From the NCBI RefSeq assembly GCF_025464955.1, contig NZ_JAODNM010000124.1, positions 372,001 to 436,000 on the forward strand: a DNA stretch of 64,000 bases. Reading direction: 5' to 3'. Source of the stretch: Amycolatopsis sp. (GTDB lineage Bacteria > Actinomycetota > Actinomycetes > Mycobacteriales > Pseudonocardiaceae). The notes below the pieces were generated by a model. It saw only the letters and a list, made by a program, of their open reading frames with translations, was not told the origin of the DNA and did not search any database. Below, in pieces: positions 15,821-24,730 of the stretch. Within the stretch, counting starts at the first letter, position 1; each line of letters opens with the position of its first letter. Made by a program: the position numbers and the translations under genes.

Positions 15821-17689
15821 TTAGCCGCGCGACCCCAAGCGGTACAAGGCTTTGCGGGCGGCTTTGGCGACGACTTTGTCGCCGTGCTCGGTGGCGATCA
15901 TTTCCAGCGCCTCCGCCGCGCGGGGGTGGCCGGTTTTGGGTATGTCGCCGAGCAGGTCGAGCTGGACGTCGCGCGGCTGGGTAGCGAACTCGTCGACGAG
16001 TTCGTCCGGCATGGTCAACAGGACGTCGAGCATGCCGTAGACCACTTCGGACCGGCTGAGCTCACTCGCATCGAGCAGCCCGGCTCCGACGAGCCAGGTC
16101 CCGGCGGACGGTCCGGCGGACGGGTGGTCCCGCAGCGACCGGATCACCTCGACGCCTTCGTCGCCGAGCTTGCCGAGGACCTGGAACGTCGAAAGGCGCT
16201 GGCCGGGGTCGTCCGTGCGAGCGGCGAGCGCACTCAGTTCCGCTCGGGCCCGCGCCGGTTCCCGCTTGGCGAGCCAGCCGTCGGCCGCCTTCTCGAATGT
16301 TTCCGTCGTGGCCTCGTCAAGTCGCGTGACGAGCACTTCGGCGGTCTCGTCCGCCAGGTCCTCGATCGTGGTGGTGGGAATTCCGTTGGCGGCGAAGATG
16401 GTCCAGACCGCGAGGTGCCCCAGCGGGAGCAACTCGTAGATCTGCCGTGTCATCGGCTCGTCGCCGAAATCCATCTCTGCCAGGAATTCCTGGAGGTCGT
16501 CGAGTTCCTCGCCGGTCGCTTCCGCCACCTTCAGCGCCCCGAAATCCGCCAGCAGCCGGGCGTCGGATTCGAGATGGGTGTCGTCGATGCCGTCCTCGAC
16601 GGTCTCTTCGAGCATGGTGAGCAGAATCGGCGCCGGCAGCGGGAGCGGCGACGCCGCCAGGCCCGACAGAATCGGCCCGGAGAGATACGGACTCGGTTCG
16701 TACAGCCGGTAGCGCGCCTCGTCGATGACGTCGAGCTCGGCGAACGCGGCTTCCCACAACCGGAGCGGGTCCTCCAGCACGGTGGTCGCCGCGGGCACCC
16801 GCAACACTCGTCCCTTGGTCACCTGAACAAGGTGGATCGCCTTGGCCGCTTCGAAGAGGCCGTGCAGTTCCGGCAGATCGAAGCTCGTCTTGGGTCGGAA
16901 CACCTGACCGTCGATCTCGGCGTCGAACTCGTCGCCGGTGTCGAGCAGGTTGACGAGTTCGCGGCAGTCTTCGAGCTTGAAACTCCCCTTCGACGTCACG
17001 GCGCGGCCCTCACCGACCCACTCGAACAGTCCGCGCAGCCGCGCGACGATCTTCGTTTCGCCGGCCAGCTCGCGCAGCTCGTCTTCGCCGAGCAGGTCGA
17101 ACACCATCGACGCGTGCTGCGCCGGCAGATCGGGATCACCCAGTTCCTGCCGTTGGGCGATGGCCGTCAGCAGTTGCTGGTCGACCTCGATCTCCCCGGC
17201 CTGGACGAGGTCGCTGAACTCGGCCATCGCCACCGGATCAGTCGGGTCGACCCCGGCGTTGACCATTTCGGCCGCCCAGAACTTGGAGATGCCGAAGTTC
17301 GCCGGATCCGCCATCGCGGTGGCGAACTCCGTGGCCAGCCGCTGGGTCGTCTCCCGCAGGACAGCGACCGGTTCACTGCGTTCGTCGAGCAGGTCGCTGT
17401 CGTCGAGGAAGTCGAAGAACGCTTCGACCGTCGGCAACACGGTTGCCTGTTCCTGCTCGTCGAGCGTCAAGTGGCGCGGCATCCACAGCAGGAGCATGTC
17501 CCGGAGCGTCTTCTCGTTCCAGCGGCCCAGCAGCCCGTCGGACTCATAACGCTGGGTCAGCATCGCGTCGGCGAGATATACGTCGACCGCGCGCTCGCGC
17601 ACCTGCGCCCAGGTATCGAACTTGGCCAGAATCCGTCGCGCGCCGTCCGAGTAGACCTCGGGGTCGGCTCCGGTGAACACCATCCTCAT
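15821..17689 (-). CDS. Large conserved hypothetical protein, 622 aa, acidic, helical
   Basis: The gene starts at ATG 17689 with GGGAGG eight bases upstream. I recognise no named family. The protein is acidic and predicted almost all-helical. The last 150 residues resemble HEAT-like repeats (LSTFQVLGKLGDEGVEVIRSLRDHP, RAAEALEMIATEHGDKVVAKAARKALYRLG). There is no signal peptide, membrane segment or catalytic motif. It lies 37 bases downstream of the amidase gene, so it could be the last gene of the long catabolic operon. Its composition does not suggest an enzyme. Confidence 0.7.
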   Translation of the reverse strand: MRMVFTGADPEVYSDGARRILAKFDTWAQVRERAVDVYLADAMLTQRYESDGLLGRWNEKTLRDMLLLWMPRHLTLDEQEQATVLPTVEAFFDFLDDSDLLDERSEPVAVLRETTQRLATEFATAMADPANFGISKFWAAEMVNAGVDPTDPVAMAEFSDLVQAGEIEVDQQLLTAIAQRQELGDPDLPAQHASMVFDLLGEDELRELAGETKIVARLRGLFEWVGEGRAVTSKGSFKLEDCRELVNLLDTGDEFDAEIDGQVFRPKTSFDLPELHGLFEAAKAIHLVQVTKGRVLRVPAATTVLEDPLRLWEAAFAELDVIDEARYRLYEPSPYLSGPILSGLAASPLPLPAPILLTMLEETVEDGIDDTHLESDARLLADFGALKVAEATGEELDDLQEFLAEMDFGDEPMTRQIYELLPLGHLAVWTIFAANGIPTTTIEDLADETAEVLVTRLDEATTETFEKAADGWLAKREPARARAELSALAARTDDPGQRLSTFQVLGKLGDEGVEVIRSLRDHPSAGPSAGTWLVGAGLLDASELSRSEVVYGMLDVLLTMPDELVDEFATQPRDVQLDLLGDIPKTGHPRAAEALEMIATEHGDKVVAKAARKALYRLGSRG

Positions 17690-17726
17690 GCGAGCAGCCT
17701 CCCATGCTTGCCGACGTCGAGCGCGC

Positions 17727-19112
17727 TTAGGCGATAGGCCAGTCGCGTTGAGCGGGACGGAGGCGTTCGAAAGCCGCGGCCATCCGGAGGACGCCGAGGT
17801 CGTCGAAGCGGCGGCCGGCGATCTGCAGGCCGATCGGCTGGTCCTCGCCGGTGTAACCGCAGTTCACCGATACCGCGGGCTGGCCGGACATGTTGTACGG
17901 CACGGTGAACGCGATGTGCTCGAACGGCTGCCGCGGGTCGTTGGTCGGCGAAGCCCACTCGGCCGGCGGCGCGGACACCGGGCACACCGGGGAGAGCACG
18001 AAATCGAACGGCTCGGTGGCCCGCAAGGCCGCGACGCTCATGACGTCCATCTGCGCGAAGCCGGTGTAGACGTCGACGCCGTTGAGCGACGCGCCGCCGG
18101 CGGCCCACTCGGCGATGTAGGGCAGCACCCGCTCGCGTCGGTCGACAGGAAGCCTGGACATGTCTGCCCACGCGCGTGTCTGCCAGAACCGGTTGAGGCC
18201 GTCGAGCATCTCGCGTCGCAGGAACGGCTCCACCGGCTCGACCGTCGCGCCCGCGGCTTCGAACAGCCGCGCCGCTTCGGCCACCGCGGCGGCGATCTCC
18301 AACTCGACGTCCAGGCAGACGCCCGCGTCGAGCTGGACGCCGACCCGCACTCCCCTCAGGTCGATGTCGAGCTCCCGCCACGGGATTTCCGCAGGTGGGA
18401 GGCTCAGGTGGTCGCGCGCGTCCGGCTGCGCCAGCACGCTCATCAGCAACGCCGCGTCGGCCGCGGTGCGGGTCAGCGGTCCGGCGCACCGGCCGAGGAA
18501 CGGCGGGTCGACGGGGACCCGGCCGAAGCTCGGCTTGTGCGCGACCAGGCCGCACCAGCCGCCTGGCAACCGGATCGAGCCACCGATGTCGGTGCCGACG
18601 TGCAGCGGTCCGTACCCGGCGGCGGCCGCCGCCGCGGCTCCCGCGCTGGACCCGCCCGGGGTGCGCGCGGTGTCCCACGGGTTACGCGAAGCCTTGTGGA
18701 AGCTCGACAAGCCGGAGGTGAGCATCCCGTAATCGGGCATGGTCGTCTTCGCCAGCAGCACCGCACCGGCCTCGTGCACCCGCGCGGCGGCGGGCGCGTC
18801 CGCGAGCGCCGGGACGAGCTCGGTCGCGGCCGTCCCGAGCGGCACCGGAATGCCGCGGGTCGCGATGTTCTCCTTGAGTGTCAACGGAACGCCGTCGATC
18901 ACACCGATCGGCGCCCCCGCGTGCCAACGCGCTTCGGACGCCTTGGCCTCGGCCCTCGCCGCTGTCGGGTCGTAGGCGTACAGCGCGTGGAGGGTCGGCT
19001 CCAGTGCGTCGATGCGGGCGAGCACGGCGTCGGTGACCTCGACCGGGGACAACGTCCCGGCCCGGTACTCGGCGATCAGTTCCACCGCGGACAGGTTCAG
19101 CAGGTCAGTCAA
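17727..19112 (-). CDS. Amidase (amidase-signature family)
   Basis: The protein has 461 residues from TTG 19112, which has GAGGAG five bases upstream. The Ser-cisSer-Lys triad is intact: Lys80 in LTLKENIATRG, Ser155 in TPGGSSAGAAA and Ser179 in GTDIGGSIRLP. It is a cytosolic hydrolase of a carboxamide; it lacks the GatA context (no gatC/gatB). It starts nine bases after the SDR gene and belongs to the operon with the ABC importer, aldehyde dehydrogenase and SDR, so its likely task is hydrolysis of the imported amide or of a derived intermediate. Confidence 0.9.
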   Translation of the reverse strand: MTDLLNLSAVELIAEYRAGTLSPVEVTDAVLARIDALEPTLHALYAYDPTAARAEAKASEARWHAGAPIGVIDGVPLTLKENIATRGIPVPLGTAATELVPALADAPAAARVHEAGAVLLAKTTMPDYGMLTSGLSSFHKASRNPWDTARTPGGSSAGAAAAAAAGYGPLHVGTDIGGSIRLPGGWCGLVAHKPSFGRVPVDPPFLGRCAGPLTRTAADAALLMSVLAQPDARDHLSLPPAEIPWRELDIDLRGVRVGVQLDAGVCLDVELEIAAAVAEAARLFEAAGATVEPVEPFLRREMLDGLNRFWQTRAWADMSRLPVDRRERVLPYIAEWAAGGASLNGVDVYTGFAQMDVMSVAALRATEPFDFVLSPVCPVSAPPAEWASPTNDPRQPFEHIAFTVPYNMSGQPAVSVNCGYTGEDQPIGLQIAGRRFDDLGVLRMAAAFERLRPAQRDWPIA

Positions 19113-19121
19113 AGCGGCTCC

Positions 19122-19901
19122 TCAGGACGGAGGTTCGAAGCGGCCGTCGACCGCGGTCCAGCCGCCGTCGACGGCGAGCACGGACCCGGTGACGAAGGTT
19201 GAGGCTTCGGAAGCGAGGTAGATGACGGCGCCGACGATCTCCGAGGGACGCGCCCAGCGACCGAGCGCACTCTTGCTGGCGTAGGCCTCGTACCAGGTCG
19301 GATTGGCCTTGATCTGCGCGGTCAACGGGGTCTCGACCACGCCGGGCGCGATCGCGTTGACCCGGACCCCGGCCGGCCCGAACTCCGCGGCCGCGGTGCG
19401 GAAGAGTTGGACGAGCCCGGCTTTCGTGGCGGCGTACGGCCCCTGGCCCGGCTCCACCGTGGTGCCGCGGATCGAGGAGAAACCGATGATGCTGCCGCGT
19501 TTCCGCTCGACCATCCCGGCGCCGAACGCGCGGACGACCTCGAACGTCGCGCCCAGGTTCAGCGCGATCACCTGGTCGAACTCCTCGCGGGTGTAGTCGA
19601 GCAAACGTTTGCGGACGTTGGTGGCCGCGGTCAGCACGACGATATCGATGTCACCGAGGTCCTTGGCGGCACGCTGGGCCGCGCCGGTTTCGAGCAGGTC
19701 GATCTCGTAAACGTCGGCACCGATCACCTCGGCGGTTTGCTGAGCAAAACCGAACTTCAGGTCCGCGCACACGACCTCGGCACCATAGTCGGCCAGCGCG
19801 TAGGCCGACTCTCGGCCGATCCCGCTGCCCGCGCCGAGCACGACCGCGCGCTTGCCGTCGAGCCGGAACAGTTTCTCGTAGTTCATGGACACATCTTTCA
19901 T
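19122..19901 (-). CDS. Short-chain dehydrogenase/reductase
   Basis: The protein has 259 residues from ATG 19901, which overlaps the aldehyde dehydrogenase stop (ATGA); a second in-frame ATG lies at 19886. Classical SDR features are present: VLGAGSGIGRESA for NAD(P), Asp in VVCADLKFG favouring NAD+, GFSSIRG, and the catalytic YAATKAG (Tyr-x-x-x-Lys). It should oxidise an alcohol to a ketone or aldehyde. With the neighbouring aldehyde dehydrogenase it could convert an alcohol to an acid in two steps. Confidence 0.9.
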   Translation of the reverse strand: MKDVSMNYEKLFRLDGKRAVVLGAGSGIGRESAYALADYGAEVVCADLKFGFAQQTAEVIGADVYEIDLLETGAAQRAAKDLGDIDIVVLTAATNVRKRLLDYTREEFDQVIALNLGATFEVVRAFGAGMVERKRGSIIGFSSIRGTTVEPGQGPYAATKAGLVQLFRTAAAEFGPAGVRVNAIAPGVVETPLTAQIKANPTWYEAYASKSALGRWARPSEIVGAVIYLASEASTFVTGSVLAVDGGWTAVDGRFEPPS

Positions 19902-21331
19902 GGCCGCAGTACGGCCATCCTCGTCACGGTCAGCTCCTCGATCGCGAAACGCGGCCCTTCGCGGCCGACGCCGGAATCCTTGACACCGCCGTACGGCATG
20001 GTGTCCGAGCGGAAGCCGGGCACTTCGTTGATCACCACACCGCCGACGTCGAGCCGGTCGAGCGCGCGAAACGCGGTCTTGAGCGAGCGGCTGAAGACAC
20101 TGGCGTGTAGCCCGTACCGCGACGCGTTGACCTCGTCGAACGCGGCGTCCACATCGGACACCGTGCGCAGGCAGACGACCGGGCCGAAGACCTCCTCGTC
20201 CCAGCACTCGACGCCGTCGGGCACGTCCAGCAGCACGGTCGGGCGGTTGACCGTGCCGTCCACGCCGCCGCCGGCGAGTTTCGCGCCCGCCGAAACCGCC
20301 GCGGCAACCCAGTTGAGCACCCGGTGGGTGGACTTCTTGTCGATCAGCGCCGACACCCTCGTGGTCTGCTCACGCGGGTCACCGACGACGACCTCGTCGA
20401 GCCGCCCCAGCAAACGCTCGGTGAACTCCTGCGCGACCTGCTCGACGACCAGCACACGCTGGACCGAAATGCAGGCCTGCCCGGACGCGTAGAACCCGCC
20501 GCGAACCACGGCGTCGACGGCCGCATCGAGGTCGGCGTCCTCGGCGACCACGAGGGCGGCGTTGGAACCCAGCTCCAGCAACGTCTTGGTGGGCGCCGCG
20601 TCGCGGGCGATCCGGTGCCCGACGGCGGCCGAGCCGGTGAACGACACCGCGCCGACGCGGCGATCGGTGACCAGCACTGACCCGACCTCGGCATCCCCGG
20701 TGACCAGTTGGACCGTCGCGCGCGGCACGTCGAACTCCTCGCACGCCTGCCGGACGAAATGGACCAGTCGCAACGTCGCGAGCGGCGTCTGCGGCGCGGG
20801 TTTGCACACCACCGGGCAGCCGGCGGCGATCGCGGGCGCGATCTTGTGCGATGCCAGCAGCAGCGGGTAGTTGAAGCCGGCGATGCCGACAACGACCCCG
20901 ATCGGCTTGCGCGTCCAGAATCCGACAAGCCCGTCACCGGACGGCAGGAGGTCCAACGGGACCGTTTCGCCGTGCAGCCGCGAGACCTCCTCAGCCGCTG
21001 CCTGCCAGGTCACGATCGTGCGGGCGACCTCGACCCGGCAGTCGACGAGCGGCTTCCCGGTCTCCGCGACGAGGAGTTTCTCGAGCTGTTCGCGTTCACT
21101 CTCGATCGACTCGGCCACGCGGTTGAGCAGCGCCCGGCGGGTCCGCGACGGCAGCGCCGCGACCTCACGAGCGACCGCGACAGCCTCGTCCAGCGCTTGC
21201 TTTGCCAACGCGGGTGTCCCCACCGGGGCGTACGACACGAGCGTGCCGTCGTAGGGGAAGGTGATGGGTTCGCTGTCTTCGGTGGCGATCCAGCCTGAAC
21301 CGATCGGCAGTCCGGCCGAGAGCGGGAACAT
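19898..21331 (-). CDS. Aldehyde dehydrogenase family protein
   Basis: The protein has 477 residues. Catalytic Cys287 (GQACISVQR), general-base Glu253 (LLELGSNAA) and Asn154 (GFNYPLL) are all present, and the FTGSAAVG segment binds NAD(P)+. It oxidises an aldehyde, or a semialdehyde, to the acid. The start lies three bases after the stop of the second ATPase gene and the stop overlaps the SDR start, so it is firmly inside the operon. The specific aldehyde cannot be read from sequence. Confidence 0.92.
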   Translation of the reverse strand: MFPLSAGLPIGSGWIATEDSEPITFPYDGTLVSYAPVGTPALAKQALDEAVAVAREVAALPSRTRRALLNRVAESIESEREQLEKLLVAETGKPLVDCRVEVARTIVTWQAAAEEVSRLHGETVPLDLLPSGDGLVGFWTRKPIGVVVGIAGFNYPLLLASHKIAPAIAAGCPVVCKPAPQTPLATLRLVHFVRQACEEFDVPRATVQLVTGDAEVGSVLVTDRRVGAVSFTGSAAVGHRIARDAAPTKTLLELGSNAALVVAEDADLDAAVDAVVRGGFYASGQACISVQRVLVVEQVAQEFTERLLGRLDEVVVGDPREQTTRVSALIDKKSTHRVLNWVAAAVSAGAKLAGGGVDGTVNRPTVLLDVPDGVECWDEEVFGPVVCLRTVSDVDAAFDEVNASRYGLHASVFSRSLKTAFRALDRLDVGGVVINEVPGFRSDTMPYGGVKDSGVGREGPRFAIEELTVTRMAVLRP

Positions 21332-21334
21332 CAG

Positions 21335-22108
21335 TCACCTTCTCCTCAGTTTGGCGAGCGCCTTCCGCAGGCTGGGCGCGGCGGCGATCAACTCGCGGGT
21401 GTACTCGTGTTTCGGCTGGTCATAGACCTGGTCGACGTCGCCCAGCTCGACGATCTCGCCGCGCCGCATCACCGCGACCGTCTCGCACACATGCCGCACG
21501 ACTCCCAGATCATGGGACACGAAAACCAGCGTCAGCTGGAACCTCTCGACGAGATCGGCGAGCAGCGCGAGGATCTGCGCACGCACCGAAACGTCCAGCG
21601 CGCTGACCGGCTCGTCCGCGATGAGCACGCTCGGCCGCGGCGCTAGCGCACGCGCGATCGAGATTCGTTGCCGCTGCCCGCCGGAGAACTGGTGCGGGTA
21701 GCGCTCCCCCGCGTCAGCCGGCAACCCGACGGCGTCGAGCAGCTCGGTGACACGCTCACGGCGTCCGGCGGCCCGGCCCAGCGGCTCGCAGATGATGTCG
21801 CGCACGCGCATCCTCGGATCGAGCGAGCCCATCGGGTCCTGGAAGACGATCTGCAGCTCGGACCGCAGGAAGGCCAGTTTCCGTTCGGGGACACCGTCGA
21901 CACGCTTGCCGTCGAACGTGACCGAACCGGAGGTCGGCTGGTCGAGCCCGGCCAGCAGTCTGACCAAAGTGGACTTCCCGGAGCCCGACTCGCCGACGAT
22001 GCCGAACCGCTGGCCTGCTTGGACGTCGAACGACACCCCGCGCAGCGCGTGCACGTCACGCCGTGAGTACCGGCGCTCCAGGTCGCGGACCTCGATCAAC
22101 GGAGTCAT
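21335..22108 (-). CDS. Peptide/nickel-type ABC transporter ATPase (DppF-like)
   Basis: The protein has 257 residues from ATG 22108, overlapping the DppD-like stop by ATGA. Walker A GESGSGKST, Q-loop VFQDPMGSLDPRMRV, signature FSGGQRQRISIARAL, Walker B VLIADEPVSALDVS and the switch His (FVSHDLG) are all present. The C-terminal DQPKHEYTRELIAAAP is the oligopeptide-family tail. It pairs with the DppD-like ATPase to power the importer encoded upstream in this operon. Confidence 0.92.
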   Translation of the reverse strand: MTPLIEVRDLERRYSRRDVHALRGVSFDVQAGQRFGIVGESGSGKSTLVRLLAGLDQPTSGSVTFDGKRVDGVPERKLAFLRSELQIVFQDPMGSLDPRMRVRDIICEPLGRAAGRRERVTELLDAVGLPADAGERYPHQFSGGQRQRISIARALAPRPSVLIADEPVSALDVSVRAQILALLADLVERFQLTLVFVSHDLGVVRHVCETVAVMRRGEIVELGDVDQVYDQPKHEYTRELIAAAPSLRKALAKLRRR

Positions 22109-22959
22109 GACGCCTCCAGGTCCGAAGCCTTCAACAAGCGCTGGGTGTACTCGTGTTTCGGCGCGGTCAGCACGTCGTGGGTGCTTCCCGCCTCGACGAT
22201 CTCGCCGTCGAGCATCACCAGGACCCGGTCGCACACGGTCGCGACCACGGCGAGGTCGTGGGTGATGAACAGCAGCGCGGTTTCGCGCTCGCTCACCCCG
22301 GCGAGGATGAGGTCGAGGATCTGCGCCTGCACGGTGACGTCGAGCGCTGTCGTCGGCTCGTCGCAGATCAGCAGCGCGGGATTGTTGGCCAGCGCGATCG
22401 CGAGGACAACGCGTTGCCGCTGGCCGCCGGACAGCTGGTGCGGGTATGCCTTGGCTGTCTGCTCCGGATCGGGCAGGTGGACGGCGTCGAGCAACGCGAC
22501 CGCGGCTTGCCGCGCCGCGCGGCGATCGGGCTGGGTGCGGTGGACGAGCATCGGCTCGGCGACCTGGCGCCCGACGCGCATCGCGGGGTTCAACGCCGTC
22601 ATCGGCTCCTGGAACACCATGGCCATCTCGTTGCCACGCAACCGGGACAGGTTGCGCTCGGACGCGCCGAGCAGTGGGCGTCCGTTGAGTTTCACCAGCC
22701 CGGTGGCACGCAGCCCGTCCGGCAGCAGCCCCATGATCGACAACGCCGTCAACGACTTGCCTGACCCTGACTCGCCGATCAGCCCGACCCGCTCGCCCTT
22801 GCCGACCTCGAACCCGATCCCCTTCACCAGATTCCCGACAGCCAGGGCCGTCACCTCGAGCAGGGGCGTTCCCTCGGGGCCACCCTTGTGGCGTTGAACG
22901 CCACTGGGGTGGCCCTGAGGGGTCTTTTGCGACGGCGGCACGTGCCCAGGAGTGCTCAT
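22105..22959 (-). CDS. Peptide/nickel-type ABC transporter ATPase (DppD-like), N-terminus from a repeat
   Basis: The protein has 284 residues from ATG 22959, which overlaps the permease stop. Walker A GESGSGKSL, signature LSGGQRQRVVLAIAL, Walker B LLICDEPTTALDVT and the HEYTQRLLKASD tail identify a DppD-type ATPase. The ABC domain starts only at residue 32 (PLLEVTALAVG). Residues about 11-31 (a His/Gly/Pro-rich stretch, QGHPSGVQRHKGGPEG) are encoded by a family A palindromic repeat lying in frame at 22867-22928. A later start at GTG 22854 would avoid the repeat but cut into the first beta strand. Confidence 0.9.
   Translation of the reverse strand: MSTPGHVPPSQKTPQGHPSGVQRHKGGPEGTPLLEVTALAVGNLVKGIGFEVGKGERVGLIGESGSGKSLTALSIMGLLPDGLRATGLVKLNGRPLLGASERNLSRLRGNEMAMVFQEPMTALNPAMRVGRQVAEPMLVHRTQPDRRAARQAAVALLDAVHLPDPEQTAKAYPHQLSGGQRQRVVLAIALANNPALLICDEPTTALDVTVQAQILDLILAGVSERETALLFITHDLAVVATVCDRVLVMLDGEIVEAGSTHDVLTAPKHEYTQRLLKASDLEAS
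22867..22928 (+). repeat. Family A palindromic repeat, copy 1, inside a coding region
   Basis: The element begins CGTTCCCTCGGGGCCA and ends GGCCCTGAGGGGTCTTTT, with a nested palindrome (GTGGCGTT/AACGCCAC) in the centre. The same ends and layout occur at 28183-28248 (opposite strand) and 55781-55856. Here the element is antisense to the DppD-like gene, and its complement is translated. Confidence 0.8.
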
Positions 22960-23786
22960 CGGGTGCCTGCCAGGCGGGGATCGAAGCGATCGCGGAGGCC
23001 GTCGCCGAGGAGGTTGAAGCCGAGCACCGCCACCGCGATCGCGATGCCCGGGACGAGCGCGAGTCGCGGTTGGACGGTCAGCAACTCCTGCGATTCCTGC
23101 AGCATGCGGCCCCAGGACGGCGTCGGCGGGCGGGTACCGAAGCCGAGGAACGACAGCGCAGCCTCGGCGAGCACCGCGATCGCGAACGACACCGACGCCT
23201 GCACGATCAGCATGCCGGAGATGTTCGGCGCCACGTGCCGCACGGCGATATTCCACCGCGAACGGCCCGCCGAACGCGCCGCGAGGACGTATTCCGTGCT
23301 CATCACCTGCAACGTCCCCGACCGCGCGATCCTGGCGAACGACGGGATGGTCGCGATGCCGATCGCGACCATCGCGGTGAGCGTGCTCGCGCCGTAGACC
23401 GCGCCGAACATGATCGCCAGCAGCAGCGCGGGGAACGCGAGCACGAGGTCGTTGACCCGCATGACGAACTCGCCGACCCACCGCCGGGACATCCCGGCCA
23501 GGATGCCGAGCGGGGTCCCGATCACCGCGGCGATCCCGACCGCCACCACGCCGACGTACAACGTCGTGCGCGCGCCGACCATGATCTGGCTCGCCACGTC
23601 ACGCCCGAACTTGTCGGTGCCGAACACGTAGTCGCCGGTCGGGCCGATCAGCCGCACGGCCGCGTTGACCTTCTCCGGATCATGCGGGGTCCAGAAGAAC
23701 GACACCACCGCGGCCAGCACCACCAGCCCGATCAGCACCGCGCCGACGATCGTGCTGGTGTTGCGGGTCCGTTCGGCCACCGCCAT
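22956..23786 (-). CDS. Peptide/nickel-type ABC transporter permease (DppC-like)
   Basis: The protein has 276 residues from ATG 23786, with GGGAGG four bases before it; the start overlaps the DppB-like stop (TGATG). An N-terminal membrane helix is followed by the BPD_transp_1 domain with five more helices. The EAA coupling motif appears as EYVLAARSAGRSRWNIAVRH. The C-terminal LGDGLRDRFDPRL is the usual DppC ending. It forms the pore with the DppB-like subunit. Confidence 0.92.
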   Translation of the reverse strand: MAVAERTRNTSTIVGAVLIGLVVLAAVVSFFWTPHDPEKVNAAVRLIGPTGDYVFGTDKFGRDVASQIMVGARTTLYVGVVAVGIAAVIGTPLGILAGMSRRWVGEFVMRVNDLVLAFPALLLAIMFGAVYGASTLTAMVAIGIATIPSFARIARSGTLQVMSTEYVLAARSAGRSRWNIAVRHVAPNISGMLIVQASVSFAIAVLAEAALSFLGFGTRPPTPSWGRMLQESQELLTVQPRLALVPGIAIAVAVLGFNLLGDGLRDRFDPRLAGTR

Positions 23787-24730
23787 CACGCCTCCCGCAG
23801 CCGAGGGTCGAGCACCGTGTAGAGCAGGTCCACCACGAAGTTCACCAGCAGCACCGCGACCACCAGTACCAGCACGATCCCTTGCACGGTCAGCAGATCG
23901 CGGGACGACACCGAGTCGAGCAGCAGGCTCCCGAGCCCCGGTAGCACGAACACCCGCTCGACGACGACAGCGCCGATCAACAGGGTCGCCAGCTGGAGCC
24001 CGAGCACGGTCACCACCGGCACCGACGCGTTGCGCAGTCCGTGCCGGAACAACGCCTGGTACGGCCGCAATCCCTTCGACCGCGCGGTGCGCAGGTAGTC
24101 CTGCCCGAGCGTGTCGAGCACGGCCGACCGGACATAGCGGGTCATCACCGCGCCCTGGACCAGGCCGAGTGACAACGCCGGCAGGATCAGCCCGCGGATC
24201 CACTCACCGAGGTTCTGATCCGGTGGTGTCCACCCGCCCGAGGGCAGCCACCGCAGCTGCACCGCGAAAATCTGCACCAGCAGGATCGCCGCGATGAACG
24301 CCGGAATCGCCACACCCAGCTGGGAAAGCCCGGAAATCGCGGTACCACTGGCCTTGCGGTGGCGCACCGCGGCGAGCGTGCCCAGCGGCAGCGCGATCAC
24401 CAGCGCCACCACCATCCCGGCGCCGACCAGCCACAACGTCACGCCGAGGCGGTCGATCAGCTGCGGTCCGATGGCATCGCCGGTGACGTAGGAACGGCCG
24501 AAGTCGCCATGTGTGATCCCGCCCATCCAGTCGAGGTACTGGGTGATCAGCGGCCGGTCGGTGCCGAAGGCGTGCCTGGTCTTCGCGAGCAGTTCGGGCG
24601 TGGCGTTGACGCCGAGCGCCACCTGCGCCGGATCGCCCGGCAGGATCGCCATGAACGCGAACACCACGACCGACGCCGTGAACACGCTCACCAGCAGAAT
24701 CGCCAGCCGCCGCACGATTTTCACTGTCAC
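23786..24730 (-). CDS. Peptide/nickel-type ABC transporter permease (DppB-like)
   Basis: The protein has 314 residues from GTG 24730, overlapping the stop of the substrate-binding gene by GTGA. Features are the N-terminal helix (RRLAILLVSVFTASVVVFAFM), the family stretch ILPGDPAQVALG and the EAA-like loop DYLRTARSKGLRPYQALFRH. The C-terminal VDLLYTVLDPRLRE is typical of DppB. It has six membrane helices. Confidence 0.92.
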   Translation of the reverse strand: MTVKIVRRLAILLVSVFTASVVVFAFMAILPGDPAQVALGVNATPELLAKTRHAFGTDRPLITQYLDWMGGITHGDFGRSYVTGDAIGPQLIDRLGVTLWLVGAGMVVALVIALPLGTLAAVRHRKASGTAISGLSQLGVAIPAFIAAILLVQIFAVQLRWLPSGGWTPPDQNLGEWIRGLILPALSLGLVQGAVMTRYVRSAVLDTLGQDYLRTARSKGLRPYQALFRHGLRNASVPVVTVLGLQLATLLIGAVVVERVFVLPGLGSLLLDSVSSRDLLTVQGIVLVLVVAVLLVNFVVDLLYTVLDPRLREA

